64,000 bases of DNA from Exiguobacterium sp. 9-2 (GTDB lineage Bacteria > Bacillota > Bacilli > Exiguobacteriales > Exiguobacteriaceae), in the NCBI RefSeq assembly GCF_036287235.1, contig NZ_CP142850.1, positions 460,001-524,000 of the forward strand, written 5' to 3'. The notes below the pieces were generated by a model. It was not told the DNA's origin, searched no databases, and saw only the letters and a list, made by a program, of their open reading frames with translations. A program made the translations under genes and the position numbers. Every line of letters starts with the position of its first letter. The first letter of the stretch is position 1. Below, in pieces: positions 32,454 to 41,153 of the stretch.

Positions 32454-35008
32454 AATTCTCAAAACAACGGCTCATGACGATTGCGAAGATCATCTTGCCG
32501 ATCGTCTTGATCGGATTCATTTTTTATCAAGGACAAAATGAATTACGCAGTTTGTCTCTAAAGGAATCGATTCAAGCGATCCGCCAAGTACCATCTTGGC
32601 AGTTCATCCTGTTGATTCTCGCAGGTCTCGTGGCAGTCTCGACAATGTTCTTTTATGACTTCTTTTTGTTGCGCTCGCTAGAAGCAAAAGCACCAGTCGG
32701 ATTGATTTTCCGAGCGTCCTGGATTGCGAACTCCTTTAATGGCATCATCGGTTTCGGAGGTCTCGCAGGGGTGGCCATCCGGTCCGCCCTGTATCGACCA
32801 TTCGTTGAAGGCGGACGCCTGTTGAAAGCGATCGGTTGGATGGCGCCGACATTGATTAGCGGTTTGTCAATCTTATCGACGTTATCCCTCTTGCACGTCT
32901 TCCCAGCGTTTGAAGTGCTTGAAATGAAGAAATGGTTATGGCCAGTCATCATCGGTGTTGCCTTATTCTTCCCGCTCTATCTATTGTTCTCGTTTCGACG
33001 TGGGAACAGCAGCATTCATCCGAAATCGATTGCCTTATACTCCGTTGTATCGTTTGCGGAGTGGTTTAGTGCCGGTGTCGTCGTCTATCTCATTTTGGCA
33101 GCACTCGGAACAGACGTCAGTTTTGCAAAAGTGATCGGTGTCTTCATCATCGCTGCGACAGCCGGTTTGATTTCGATGGTACCCGGCGGATTCGGTTCAT
33201 TCGACTTAGTCTTTTTGATCGGTATGCAACGTGCAGGAGTCGAGGAAGGCATCGTCTTGACGGGATTATTGATTTATCGTCTCGTTTATTACTTAATTCC
33301 ATTCTTAATCGGTGTCGTCTTCTCGGCTCGAGAGTTTAGTGGTCCAGTCGTCAAGATGATCGAAGATAAACCCATTGTTGGTCCGTCGGTTGAGGTCGGG
33401 GGTGTCATTTGGCGCTTGCAATTGCGATTCCTCAGTAAAATTCGTCACTTCACCTTAGCGTTGATTACGCTTGTCGCGGGTATCACGATCTGGGGGCTAG
33501 CGATTTTGCCACCGGTCTCGACACAATATGAATATTTGGAATCTAAATTGCCCCATGAAGCGTTGTTGCTCGCAAACAGTTTCTTTTTGATGGGCGGACT
33601 ATTATTTGTCCTCTTATCGACAGCGCTCTATCGTCGAACGAAGCGTTCCTTGTATATGATGTATGGCGCATCGTTCTTCGCGCTGGTCGGGATGGCACTT
33701 CGTGGATTTAACTTGATTTCCTTCCTTGCCGTCGTCGTCGTCCTCGGATTGTTACTGATGTCTCGTAACGCGTTTCATCGGGAACGGACACTGATTACGA
33801 CGTCGCGTTTCATCCGGGTTGCGTTCGTTGGTCTGTTGTACATTGGCGGGTTCGTCTTTTTCGGATACGCTTTTTATACACTCGGGTCGGCAGACGGTAC
33901 AGAAGTGTATCCGTCGCATGAGATTTTCATGTTTGCCGCGAGCTCATCCATCTTTGCGCTCGTTTATGGATTAGTTTTCATACGCTTGTTTAACACATTT
34001 AATCAACCGGTGCTCGGGGAGCGGTTCGATGCTGAAAAAATCGAAACGGTATTACGTGAACAGGGTGGCAATTATTTGAGCCATTTAGCGTTTCTCGGAG
34101 ATAAGCGCTTCTTCTTTTCCGAAACAGGTCGTTCGTTCATTCAGTTCAGTCAGACTGGCAACCGGATCATGGTACTCGGTGATCCAAGTGGAGATCCAAA
34201 GGAGCATTCACAAGTCATCGCCTCCTTCCTCCGCCGTGTCGAAGATCTCGGATACATTCCGAACATCTATCAGATTCAAGCACAAAACATGTCGCTGTAT
34301 CATGATTTCGGCTTCAACTTCTTCAAACTCGGCGAAGAAGCGATCGTCGATATTCCGTCTTTCACCGTATCAGGAAAAAAACGAGCTGGACTTCGCTCGA
34401 TTAAAAATCGCTTTGAACGAGAAGGTATGACGTTTGAAGTGATCGAGCCACCTTTTTCGGATACATTGTTAGCAGAACTGCAAGAGGTCTCGGATGAATG
34501 GTTAGGTGGGAAGTCTGAAAAAGGCTTCTCACTCGGTTACTTCCACAAACCTTACTTAAATCGAGCACCAATCGGCATCATGCGTGAAGCGGAAGGACGG
34601 TTGATCGGATTCATGACGTTCATGCCTGCTTACCAAGAGGGGGTCCTATCGATTGACTTGATGCGTTTTCGACCGGACGGACCGAACGGGATCATGGATG
34701 CGATGTTCATTCGGCTATTCGAATATGCGAAAGAAGAAGGCTACCGGACATTTAACATGGGAATGGCGCCACTCTCGTCCGTCGGCGAGGATGAAACGTC
34801 CTTCTGGCAAGAACGTGTGGCGGCAGATGTCTTCAATAATATTCGTTACATGTATAGTTTCACGGGTCTACGACGATACAAAGAAAAATACGATCCAAAA
34901 TGGGAAGGGCGCTACCTTGCTTACCGAAAGCGGCAATCGTTACCGATAGCAATCTTAAAAGCGACGCGTCTGATTTCTCGAAAGAAAGACCGAATTTTAT
35001 TACCCTGA
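32450..35008 (+). CDS. mprF: Phosphatidylglycerol lysyltransferase / flippase MprF
   Basis: MprF adds an amino acid (usually lysine) from aminoacyl-tRNA to phosphatidylglycerol and flips the product to the outer leaflet, lowering the negative charge seen by cationic peptides. The 852-residue protein has an N-terminal region with many membrane helices (to about residue 520) and a C-terminal GNAT-like DUF2156 synthase domain with DPSGDP near 580 and a FNMGMAPLSSVG segment near 768. The start is TTG 32450 behind AAGGAGG. The amino acid specificity is not certain from sequence. Confidence 0.95.
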   Translation: MKFSKQRLMTIAKIILPIVLIGFIFYQGQNELRSLSLKESIQAIRQVPSWQFILLILAGLVAVSTMFFYDFFLLRSLEAKAPVGLIFRASWIANSFNGIIGFGGLAGVAIRSALYRPFVEGGRLLKAIGWMAPTLISGLSILSTLSLLHVFPAFEVLEMKKWLWPVIIGVALFFPLYLLFSFRRGNSSIHPKSIALYSVVSFAEWFSAGVVVYLILAALGTDVSFAKVIGVFIIAATAGLISMVPGGFGSFDLVFLIGMQRAGVEEGIVLTGLLIYRLVYYLIPFLIGVVFSAREFSGPVVKMIEDKPIVGPSVEVGGVIWRLQLRFLSKIRHFTLALITLVAGITIWGLAILPPVSTQYEYLESKLPHEALLLANSFFLMGGLLFVLLSTALYRRTKRSLYMMYGASFFALVGMALRGFNLISFLAVVVVLGLLLMSRNAFHRERTLITTSRFIRVAFVGLLYIGGFVFFGYAFYTLGSADGTEVYPSHEIFMFAASSSIFALVYGLVFIRLFNTFNQPVLGERFDAEKIETVLREQGGNYLSHLAFLGDKRFFFSETGRSFIQFSQTGNRIMVLGDPSGDPKEHSQVIASFLRRVEDLGYIPNIYQIQAQNMSLYHDFGFNFFKLGEEAIVDIPSFTVSGKKRAGLRSIKNRFEREGMTFEVIEPPFSDTLLAELQEVSDEWLGGKSEKGFSLGYFHKPYLNRAPIGIMREAEGRLIGFMTFMPAYQEGVLSIDLMRFRPDGPNGIMDAMFIRLFEYAKEEGYRTFNMGMAPLSSVGEDETSFWQERVAADVFNNIRYMYSFTGLRRYKEKYDPKWEGRYLAYRKRQSLPIAILKATRLISRKKDRILLP

Positions 35009-35045
35009 TCGACTGACGCATGAAGATGGCAGTAGACGGGTATAC

Positions 35046-35090
35046 AAAGGGCGACCCTTTGTCTAATGACAAACGGGATCGCCCTTTTGC
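35046..35090 (+). terminator. Terminator after mprF
   Basis: AAAGGGCGACCC...TTTGTC (35046-35063) pairs with GACAAA...CGGGATCGCCCTTT (35068-35087), with minor mismatches, around the loop TAAT, followed by a short T tail. Confidence 0.8.
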
Positions 35091-35110
35091 AATTTCAGTT
35101 CAAATGTATA

Positions 35111-35145
35111 AAGGTCTATACAACTAGAAATAATCACGTTATACT
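35111..35145 (+). promoter_or_regulatory. nagAB promoter with NagR (dre-like) operator
   Basis: AAGGTCTATACAAC (35111-35124) resembles, read on the minus strand, the TGGTATAGACCA-type sites of YvoA/NagR and DasR. It overlaps a weak -35 (TATACA, 35117-35122) placed 17 bases before TATACT (35140-35145). The wider motif GTCTA-N4-ACTAG (35114-35127) recurs at the nagR promoter (39367-39380), which supports a shared regulator. Confidence 0.65.
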
Positions 35146-35192
35146 AAATACGAAAGCAAGTCATGGAACGGATAGAGAAAGGGTGATGCCAG

Positions 35193-36350
35193 ATGACAGT
35201 GATCATCAATGCCCGGATTTACACGGGAGAGCAGACGATTGAAGACGGGTTCATTCGCTTTGACCGAACCATCGAGGCGATTGGAACAATGTCGGAATTT
35301 GAGGAAATCGCAGGAGAAGAGACGATTGATGCGCACCATCAATCACTCATTCCTGGAATGATCGATGTGCACATTCATGGGGGATATGATGTCGATGTCA
35401 TGGATGGAGATGCCGAAAGGTTGCATCATTTCAGCCGACAGATGTTACAAGAAGGCGTGACGTCCTTTTTAGCGACGACGATCACCCAAGATTGGGCAGA
35501 CATCACACGAGCGCTCGAGACGGTGCGAACAGTCGTTGAGGAAGAGGACACGACGATCGTCGGTGTTCATCTCGAAGGACCGTTTATCAACCCGGATTAT
35601 GCTGGTGCGCAACCGCGCGAATATATCGTTGAACCCGATGTCGAACAGTTCCTGAAATGGCAGGAAGCGTCTGGCAATACGATCAAACTCGTGACCTATG
35701 CCCCAGAACGCCCGGGAGCGCGTGCATTCGAGGAGGCAGTGCGATTAACGGGTGCGATTCCGTCTGCCGGCCATACGGATGCGACGTATACCCAAAACCA
35801 AGCTGGTCATGTCACCCATGGTACTCATCTCTACAATCAAATGCGTGCGCTGCATCACCGGGAACCGGGAACAGTCGGGTACTGTCTCCTGACGCCGGAA
35901 GTCTATGCCGAGATCATTCCGGACGGGATTCATAGTGCACCGGAAATGGTGGACTTCGCCTACCGGATGAAGGGTGCAGATCGATTGATCGTCATCACGG
36001 ATGCGATGCGCGCCAAAGGACTCGCAGAAGGTGAATACGAGTTAGGGGGACAAGCTGTATTCGTTCGAGACGGTGCGGCACGCCTTGAGAATGGTAGTTT
36101 AGCCGGAAGTATTTTGACGATGGACGCCGCTTTACGAAACATCATCGCCTATACAGGTTGTACGCTCGAAGAAGCGGTTCGTATGACATCGGTCAATGCG
36201 GCAAAAGAGCTTCAGTTGACACAAAAGGGAAGTCTCTCGGTCGGTAAGGATGCGGATATTGTGTTGCTCGACGAGGGATTACACATTCAAGAAACGATTC
36301 ATCGTGGTACGCGATACCGGATCACGAACGGAAAGGAGTCTACCTCATGA
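35193..36350 (+). CDS. nagA: N-acetylglucosamine-6-phosphate deacetylase
   Basis: NagA removes acetate from GlcNAc-6-phosphate, feeding cell-wall sugar recycling and chitin use. The 385-residue amidohydrolase has metal-site motifs VHIHGGYD, HLEGPFI, SAGHTDATY, GTHLYNQM and the catalytic aspartate in ITDAM. The start is ATG 35193 behind AAAGGGTGAT. It overlaps nagB by four bases, so the two successive enzymes are coupled. Confidence 0.96.
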   Translation: MTVIINARIYTGEQTIEDGFIRFDRTIEAIGTMSEFEEIAGEETIDAHHQSLIPGMIDVHIHGGYDVDVMDGDAERLHHFSRQMLQEGVTSFLATTITQDWADITRALETVRTVVEEEDTTIVGVHLEGPFINPDYAGAQPREYIVEPDVEQFLKWQEASGNTIKLVTYAPERPGARAFEEAVRLTGAIPSAGHTDATYTQNQAGHVTHGTHLYNQMRALHHREPGTVGYCLLTPEVYAEIIPDGIHSAPEMVDFAYRMKGADRLIVITDAMRAKGLAEGEYELGGQAVFVRDGAARLENGSLAGSILTMDAALRNIIAYTGCTLEEAVRMTSVNAAKELQLTQKGSLSVGKDADIVLLDEGLHIQETIHRGTRYRITNGKESTS

Positions 36351-37108
36351 AATGGATGATTGTAGAAAAAGGAGAAGAATTAGCGCATGTGGCGTATCAA
36401 TTTTTGAAACAGGAAATTGAGCGTCATCCGGAAGGATTAACAGTAGGGCTTGCGACGGGCAGTTCACCAGTTGGTGTGTATGAAGAATGGCGGAAGGACT
36501 CGCTTGACTGCAGACATGTGACGACGGTCAATCTAGATGAATATGTCGGTCTCAGCCCAGAACATCCACAAAGCTACCATACGTTCATGCAAGAACACTT
36601 GTTTAATGATGTACGTTTCAAGGAGTCTTTCGTACCAATCGGGAATACGGAAGATCCGGTTAAAGAAAGTGAACGATACGAGGCGCTCGTGCGCAAGCGA
36701 GGAATCGATATCCAATTGCTCGGAATCGGAGCGAATGGACACATCGCTTTCAATGAACCAGGTACGCCGTTCGATGCGAAGACACACGTGACGGAATTGA
36801 CGGAATCGACGCGAGAAGCGAATCAACGTTTCTTTGATCGATTGGAGGAAGTGCCGACGAAAGCGATCACGATGGGAATCGGTACGATCATGGAAGCAAA
36901 AAAAATCCTTCTCGTCGCTTCAAGCGAACGAAAGGCAGAAGCCGTCCGCGATATGATGGAAGGGGTCGCGACGACGGATTGTCCGGCGACCGTGCTCAAA
37001 CGCCATGCCGATGTTATGGTGATCCTCGACGAAGAGGCCGCCTCTTTATTGTCAGATGACGCTAAACGTACAGGGCGGGCTGCTTATTTGAATTTCATGA
37101 AAGCATGA
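36347..37108 (+). CDS. nagB: Glucosamine-6-phosphate deaminase
   Basis: NagB converts glucosamine-6-phosphate to fructose-6-phosphate and ammonia. The 253-residue protein has LATGSSPVGVYEEW, NLDEYVGLSPEHPQSY and GIGANGHIAFNEPGTPF, which hold the substrate- and catalysis-related residues. It starts inside the nagA stop and ends 22 bases before a terminator. Confidence 0.96.
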   Translation: MKWMIVEKGEELAHVAYQFLKQEIERHPEGLTVGLATGSSPVGVYEEWRKDSLDCRHVTTVNLDEYVGLSPEHPQSYHTFMQEHLFNDVRFKESFVPIGNTEDPVKESERYEALVRKRGIDIQLLGIGANGHIAFNEPGTPFDAKTHVTELTESTREANQRFFDRLEEVPTKAITMGIGTIMEAKKILLVASSERKAEAVRDMMEGVATTDCPATVLKRHADVMVILDEEAASLLSDDAKRTGRAAYLNFMKA

Positions 37109-37130
37109 TGGAGAAACACGAATGAATTAC

Positions 37131-37172
37131 AAGGTACAGAGCCACCCCATCAATTGGCTTTGTACCTTTTTT
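37131..37172 (+). terminator. Terminator after nagAB
   Basis: AAGGTACAGAGCCA (37131-37144) pairs with TGGCTTTGTACCTT (37155-37168), with one wobble, followed by T. Confidence 0.9.
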
Positions 37173-37356
37173 GTGGTTCATGAAAGAATGGAATAAAGCC
37201 CGGTCTCATGCGATTTTATATTTTAACGTGAGATAGGTAAGGAAATAACGAAAGACGACATGCTGGTAGCATTCATGCTAATCAGGCAAAGTGCTACGAT
37301 ACCGGAATTATTTTAGATGCAACTATTCTGTGCGGTTTCTTTAATCGAAACGTAAA

Positions 37357-37384
37357 TTGACATTTCATTAAATGTCCGGATAAT
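37357..37384 (+). promoter_or_regulatory. Promoter of the LCP-family gene
   Basis: TTGACA (37357-37362) and GATAAT (37379-37384), 16 bases apart, form a strong sigma-A promoter about 50 bases before the start codon. The rest of the gap after the nagAB terminator (37173-37356) shows no gene or clear structure. Confidence 0.7.
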
Positions 37385-37432
37385 GGAGATTAGCGAACTT
37401 TACGGAAAATTTACATGAAAATGAGGGTTTAC

Positions 37433-38542
37433 ATGATGGAAACGCGATCCGCACGAAAGAGACAGCCAAGTGCTGGCAAGATGTTCATGAAAGTCGTCGC
37501 TGCACTCGTCCTGCTCGTCACAATCATCGGTTCTGGTTATGCTGGAGCTGTTTTTATCAAAACGCAAGAAACATTGGCAAAGACGCAGATTAAGATTCCC
37601 GGCTCAAAAGTGAGCTCTAAATATGATGATGTTCCGTCTGAATCATTCTTGATTCTCGGAACGGATGAAACGAAAAAAAGTAAGGAACGTCATGAACCAG
37701 CTCGTTCAGACGTCATGATCGTCGGAATTTTGAACAAAAAGACGGAGCAATTAGTGTTGACGAGTATCCCACGTGATTCACTCGTGAACATCGATTATTC
37801 GAAGTATGATATCCCTTACGGCAAGACAGGTGTTGAGCAAGATAAGATCACACATGCCCTTTACTTCGGTTCGATGGATAAATCGAATTCCTACAACGGC
37901 ATTAAATTAGCACGTGAAACGACAGAAAACCTACTCGGGATTCAAATCGATCACGTCATCAAAGTTAATTTCCAAGGATTCGTTCAATTGATTGATGCAT
38001 TAGATGGTGTAGATATCGATGTACGGTATGCGTTTAAAGAACAAGATTCAAAACGTAAAGCGGGTACCATCACCGTTGATAAAGGAAAGCAACATTTGAC
38101 GGGGGAACAGGCACTGGCCTATGTCCGGAACCGTCATGATGATCCGCTCGGTGATATCGGTCGCGGACAAAAACAGATGCAAGTCATTCAAGCGGTCGCA
38201 AAAGAAGCGGCAAGTTTCCGTTCGCTCAGTGCATACCGTGATATTTTGGATGCCGTGGGTGATAATGTTGAAACAAACTTAGGACCGAATGATTACACAC
38301 GCTTAGCAGATTTCACTGCAGCACTCCGTGACACAACGGAGTATCAGCTCGCTGGAGAAGGCTATATCGGCATTAGCGGGAAATGGGAATACCACCTCGA
38401 TCCGAATCAACTGGAACAAGTGAAGAGCAACTTAGCGAAAGCGATGCAAGGTCAAGAAGTCAAGCCGATCGCAGATGAAACGGATGCTGTACAAGATACG
38501 ACAGAACAAGCACCAGAGACAGAAACGATCCCTGCGCAGTAA
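37433..38542 (+). CDS. LytR-CpsA-Psr (LCP) family cell-wall glycopolymer ligase
   Basis: LCP proteins attach teichoic acids or other glycopolymers to peptidoglycan outside the membrane. The protein has a basic N-terminus, one membrane helix (about residues 20-42), and an extracellular LCP domain with LILGTDE, RSDVMIVGILN, LTSIPRDSLV, VNFQGFVQLIDALDGVDIDV and LAYVRNRHDDPLGDIGRGQKQ; the arginines and aspartates bind the polyprenyl-phosphate substrate. The acidic, Thr/Gln-rich tail is low complexity. GAGGG at 37423-37427 fits a start at 37433 or 37436; the ATG at 37415 lies before that site. Confidence 0.92.
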   Translation: MMETRSARKRQPSAGKMFMKVVAALVLLVTIIGSGYAGAVFIKTQETLAKTQIKIPGSKVSSKYDDVPSESFLILGTDETKKSKERHEPARSDVMIVGILNKKTEQLVLTSIPRDSLVNIDYSKYDIPYGKTGVEQDKITHALYFGSMDKSNSYNGIKLARETTENLLGIQIDHVIKVNFQGFVQLIDALDGVDIDVRYAFKEQDSKRKAGTITVDKGKQHLTGEQALAYVRNRHDDPLGDIGRGQKQMQVIQAVAKEAASFRSLSAYRDILDAVGDNVETNLGPNDYTRLADFTAALRDTTEYQLAGEGYIGISGKWEYHLDPNQLEQVKSNLAKAMQGQEVKPIADETDAVQDTTEQAPETETIPAQ

Positions 38543-38556
38543 TCTATACACGAAAA

Positions 38557-38598
38557 CCCCTCGAATCACCGTCACAGCATGGCGATTCGAGGGGTTTT
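38557..38598. terminator. Bidirectional terminator between LCP gene and nagR
   Basis: CCCCTCGAATCACC (38557-38570) pairs with GGCGATTCGAGGGG (38581-38594), with one mismatch. AAAA precedes it and TTTTT follows, so it can serve both convergent genes. Confidence 0.9.
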
Positions 38599-39333
38599 TC
38601 AGCGTTGGCGTTCCATTTCGACAGTGAAGGTATATCGGTCTCCTCGGTAAGCAGAGATGACGTATTCAAACGGTTGTTCCGTCGCGAGATACGTCAGTTG
38701 CTCGACGGATAAGACAGGCGAAGCGGTCGACAAGCCAAGGTGACTCGCTTCTTCCTTTGTCGCGAGACGTGATTCAAACGTTTGACTCGCACGTCCGAGG
38801 TTTAATCCACTCGCTTCAGCAAATGCATAGAGTGATGCGGTCGCGACGTCTTGATCGAGTCCAGGCAAGAGTTGCTCTGGGATGTAGACAGTCTCAAGAG
38901 CAAGAGCTTGCTCATCAGCAATACGTAAACGCTTCAATTCATATACGGATGCGCCTTCGCGAATCCGGAGCTTATTTGCGATCGTCATCGACGCGTCGAT
39001 GATTTGATAGGAGAGGAGCGCACTCGTCGGTTCTAGTCCAAGATGTTCCATCTCTTCCGAGAAACTCGTCAAACCGGAAAGTTGCATGACGATTTTTTTA
39101 TTCGCGACGAATGTTCCTCGTCCTTTTTGACGAATCAAGTAACCAGCGTTGACCAAGTTTGAAATGGCTTGACGAACCGTCATTCGGCTAATTTGGTGGG
39201 CCTCGGCGAATTCGCGCTCGGACGGAATCAAGTCTCCAGGTTGAAGGACGCCGCTTTCGATTTGTTGTTTTAAGGCAGCTTCAATTTGATAGTAAATGGG
39301 GAGTGGTGAATTTTTATTGATGTGCTGAATCAC
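38599..39333 (-). CDS. nagR: GntR/HutC family regulator NagR
   Basis: The 244-residue protein has an N-terminal GntR winged helix (PLPIYYQIEAALKQQIESG, SEREFAEAHQISRMTVRQAI) and a C-terminal UTRA ligand domain, matching YvoA/NagR, which represses nag genes and is released by amino-sugar phosphates. The start is GTG 39333, with GAAGGGAC upstream. The frame is open about 90 codons further back, but that stretch runs into the divergent alaX gene. Though separated from nagAB by the LCP gene, both promoters share an operator-like motif. Confidence 0.9.
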   Translation of the reverse strand: MIQHINKNSPLPIYYQIEAALKQQIESGVLQPGDLIPSEREFAEAHQISRMTVRQAISNLVNAGYLIRQKGRGTFVANKKIVMQLSGLTSFSEEMEHLGLEPTSALLSYQIIDASMTIANKLRIREGASVYELKRLRIADEQALALETVYIPEQLLPGLDQDVATASLYAFAEASGLNLGRASQTFESRLATKEEASHLGLSTASPVLSVEQLTYLATEQPFEYVISAYRGDRYTFTVEMERQR

Positions 39334-39366
39334 GGCATTTCGTCCCTTCGCGATCGGTAGTCTTTC

Positions 39367-39399
39367 GTCTAGTGTACTAGGAAAAAGGCAAGCCGACAA
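39367..39399 (-). promoter_or_regulatory. nagR promoter with putative autoregulatory operator
   Basis: On the minus strand TTGTCG (39394-39399) and TACACT (39371-39376) are 17 bases apart. The near-palindrome CTAGTGTACTAG (39369-39380) covers the -10 element. With its flank it reads GTCTA-N4-ACTAG, as at the nagA promoter. Confidence 0.55.
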
Positions 39400-39461
39400 A
39401 CGGTTCTGGATGAAATATGGCATAATACAGAGTGAAACTGACAGAGAAAGGTGGTCGAGGC

Positions 39462-40610
39462 ATGCGCCCCGAACAAATAGAATCCGATGTCCGAACCTTT
39501 CAGACATCCCTTCGTGCGACAAAACAAGTAGACGGCTATTGGGTTGCTTTAGAGAAAAGTTACTTTTATCCGGAGAGCGGTGGACAGCCAGCGGATCGTG
39601 GAACATTGAACAACCAACCTGTCCTTGACGTTCAAATCGAAGACGGTGTCGTCTGGCATCAACTGGCGAATCCGCTCACAGGAGACGTCACCGGGATCAT
39701 AGATGATGCAGTCCGAATTGATCATGCGGCGCAACATACGGCACAACACGTCATCTCTGCGATCTTACACGATGAGTCGAACATCAAAACGCTTAGTTTT
39801 CGGACGGGAAGTGAGGTTTCGACGCTTGATATCGAGACACCTGAATGGACAACTATTCAACAAGAACAGCTGGATCGACGATTACGACATGTGATTGAAC
39901 AAGGATTACCGATCACGGCGACTGAATATGACGAGGAGGAAGCCCTACGTCTACCATTACGAAAAACACCACAAGTCGAAGGACGAATTCGTGTCGTTCA
40001 AATCGGCACACTTGATTATAGTGCCTGTGGTGGGACGCATCTCAATTCGACGGCACAGCTCGAGTTGATTCTCTTTACTGGGGTCGAACGGATTCGTGGG
40101 AACATTCGTCTATCCTATGTCGCAAAGGAACGGGCATACCAACTTGTTCAGTCAGAACGTCACGCCTTGAGGGAAGCGGCGCAAGCTTTGTCAGTCAAGC
40201 CGGTTCAAATGCTAGAAGCCGTTCAAGCGTTACAAGAAGAACAGAAACGCTTAACGAAACAGGTCGAACACGCCCAGGAACAACTTGCAACATTCACGCT
40301 CGCTCAAGCTTTAGAACAACAAGAAGGTATTCTGATGTTTGAACATCTGAATGAAGAAATCAAAGCATCCGAGCAACTCGCTAAAGCGATCCAAGAAGCG
40401 GGACGCGTCGGCGTCGTCTGGAATGGGACGACAAACAAGTTACTGATGAGTAGTCCAGGGGAACCCCATCTCGGGAAGTTCGCTAAAGCGCATGTCCAAG
40501 CATTCAATGGACGAGGTGGAGGAAGTGCGGTTCAGGCACAAGCACAATTTACGAATCGGGATGATGCGATGGCATATGTCGATCGATTACGGGAGGAATA
40601 TCAGTTATGA
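39462..40610 (+). CDS. Alanyl-tRNA editing protein AlaX, long form
   Basis: AlaX proteins hydrolyse mischarged Ser- or Gly-tRNA(Ala). The 382-residue protein resembles the C-terminal half of AlaRS: an N-terminal barrel (SYFYPESGGQPADRG), the editing domain with zinc ligands HAAQHTAQH and CGGTH, a coiled-coil linker (about 245-295), and a DHHA1-like C-terminus with FNGRGGGSAVQAQAQ. That makes it the long AlaX-L type. The start is ATG 39462; an upstream in-frame ATG at 39432 is less well placed relative to the GAAAGGTGG site. It is coupled to a GNAT gene by ATGA. Confidence 0.92.
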   Translation: MRPEQIESDVRTFQTSLRATKQVDGYWVALEKSYFYPESGGQPADRGTLNNQPVLDVQIEDGVVWHQLANPLTGDVTGIIDDAVRIDHAAQHTAQHVISAILHDESNIKTLSFRTGSEVSTLDIETPEWTTIQQEQLDRRLRHVIEQGLPITATEYDEEEALRLPLRKTPQVEGRIRVVQIGTLDYSACGGTHLNSTAQLELILFTGVERIRGNIRLSYVAKERAYQLVQSERHALREAAQALSVKPVQMLEAVQALQEEQKRLTKQVEHAQEQLATFTLAQALEQQEGILMFEHLNEEIKASEQLAKAIQEAGRVGVVWNGTTNKLLMSSPGEPHLGKFAKAHVQAFNGRGGGSAVQAQAQFTNRDDAMAYVDRLREEYQL

Positions 40611-41035
40611 CAGTCATTCAAGTACGTACAGCAGAACAACATCAAGCCGTTCGGATGATCCGGGAGCGTGTCTTCGTCGAGGAACAAGGCGTACCACGTC
40701 ATCTTGAATACGATACACATGATGAAACAGCGATTCATCTGCTTGTCCTCGATGAACAGAGTCGACCGGTTGCAACGGGTCGCACACGACCATATGACGA
40801 CCAACGGATGAAGGTGGAGCGTGTGGCGACGCTGTCGACAGCCCGAGGAAAAGGATACGGTGGTGAGTTGATGCAGGCGATGGAACGTGTCGCGCGGCGT
40901 GAAGGAAAACAACTGCTGACACTCGGTGCACAAGTCCAAGCCATCCCGTTTTATCAAGGTCTTGGTTATACGATCGTCTCCGATGAATTCGACGATGCGG
41001 GCATTCCACACCGGACGATGGAGAAGAAAATGTAA
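40607..41035 (+). CDS. GNAT family N-acetyltransferase
   Basis: The 142-residue protein is a GNAT acetyltransferase similar to the ElaA/YjcF type: VRMIRERVFVEEQGVP near the start, the acetyl-CoA loop RVATLSTARGKGYGGELMQ near residue 68, and AIPFYQGLGYTIV near the end. The substrate is unknown. It overlaps alaX by four bases, which may point to a shared role around amino acids or tRNA, but this is only suggested by position. Confidence 0.9.
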   Translation: MTVIQVRTAEQHQAVRMIRERVFVEEQGVPRHLEYDTHDETAIHLLVLDEQSRPVATGRTRPYDDQRMKVERVATLSTARGKGYGGELMQAMERVARREGKQLLTLGAQVQAIPFYQGLGYTIVSDEFDDAGIPHRTMEKKM

Positions 41036-41046
41036 GTTATTTTGAA

Positions 41047-41077
41047 AGAAATCCTGCAAAAAGGGTTTCTTTTTTTT
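41047..41077 (+). terminator. Terminator after alaX-GNAT
   Basis: AGAAATCC (41047-41054) pairs with GGGTTTCT (41063-41070), with one wobble, followed by a run of T. Confidence 0.85.
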
Positions 41078-41093
41078 GTTTTCTATGTATATA

Positions 41094-41130
41094 TATAATT
41101 CATAATGAATTTTTATACAGACAAATGAAT
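41094..41130 (+). promoter_or_regulatory. argGH control region with ARG-box-like site
   Basis: TATAAT (41094-41099) is a perfect -10 element, though no good -35 is seen in the T-rich stretch before it. TGAATTTTTATACA (41106-41119) fits the ArgR/AhrC box core TGAATWWWWATTCA with one mismatch. A second TGAAT follows at 41126, 20 bases further, as in paired ARG boxes. Arginine-dependent repression is inferred. Confidence 0.6.
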
Positions 41131-41153
41131 TAAAAACCAGGAGGGAATTATAC

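Noticed and set aside
39334-39606. N-terminal extension of about 90 residues on NagR
   Set aside because: The extension overlaps the divergent alaX gene and the intergenic promoter region, and the GTG at 39333 gives a GntR protein of normal length with a good ribosome binding site.
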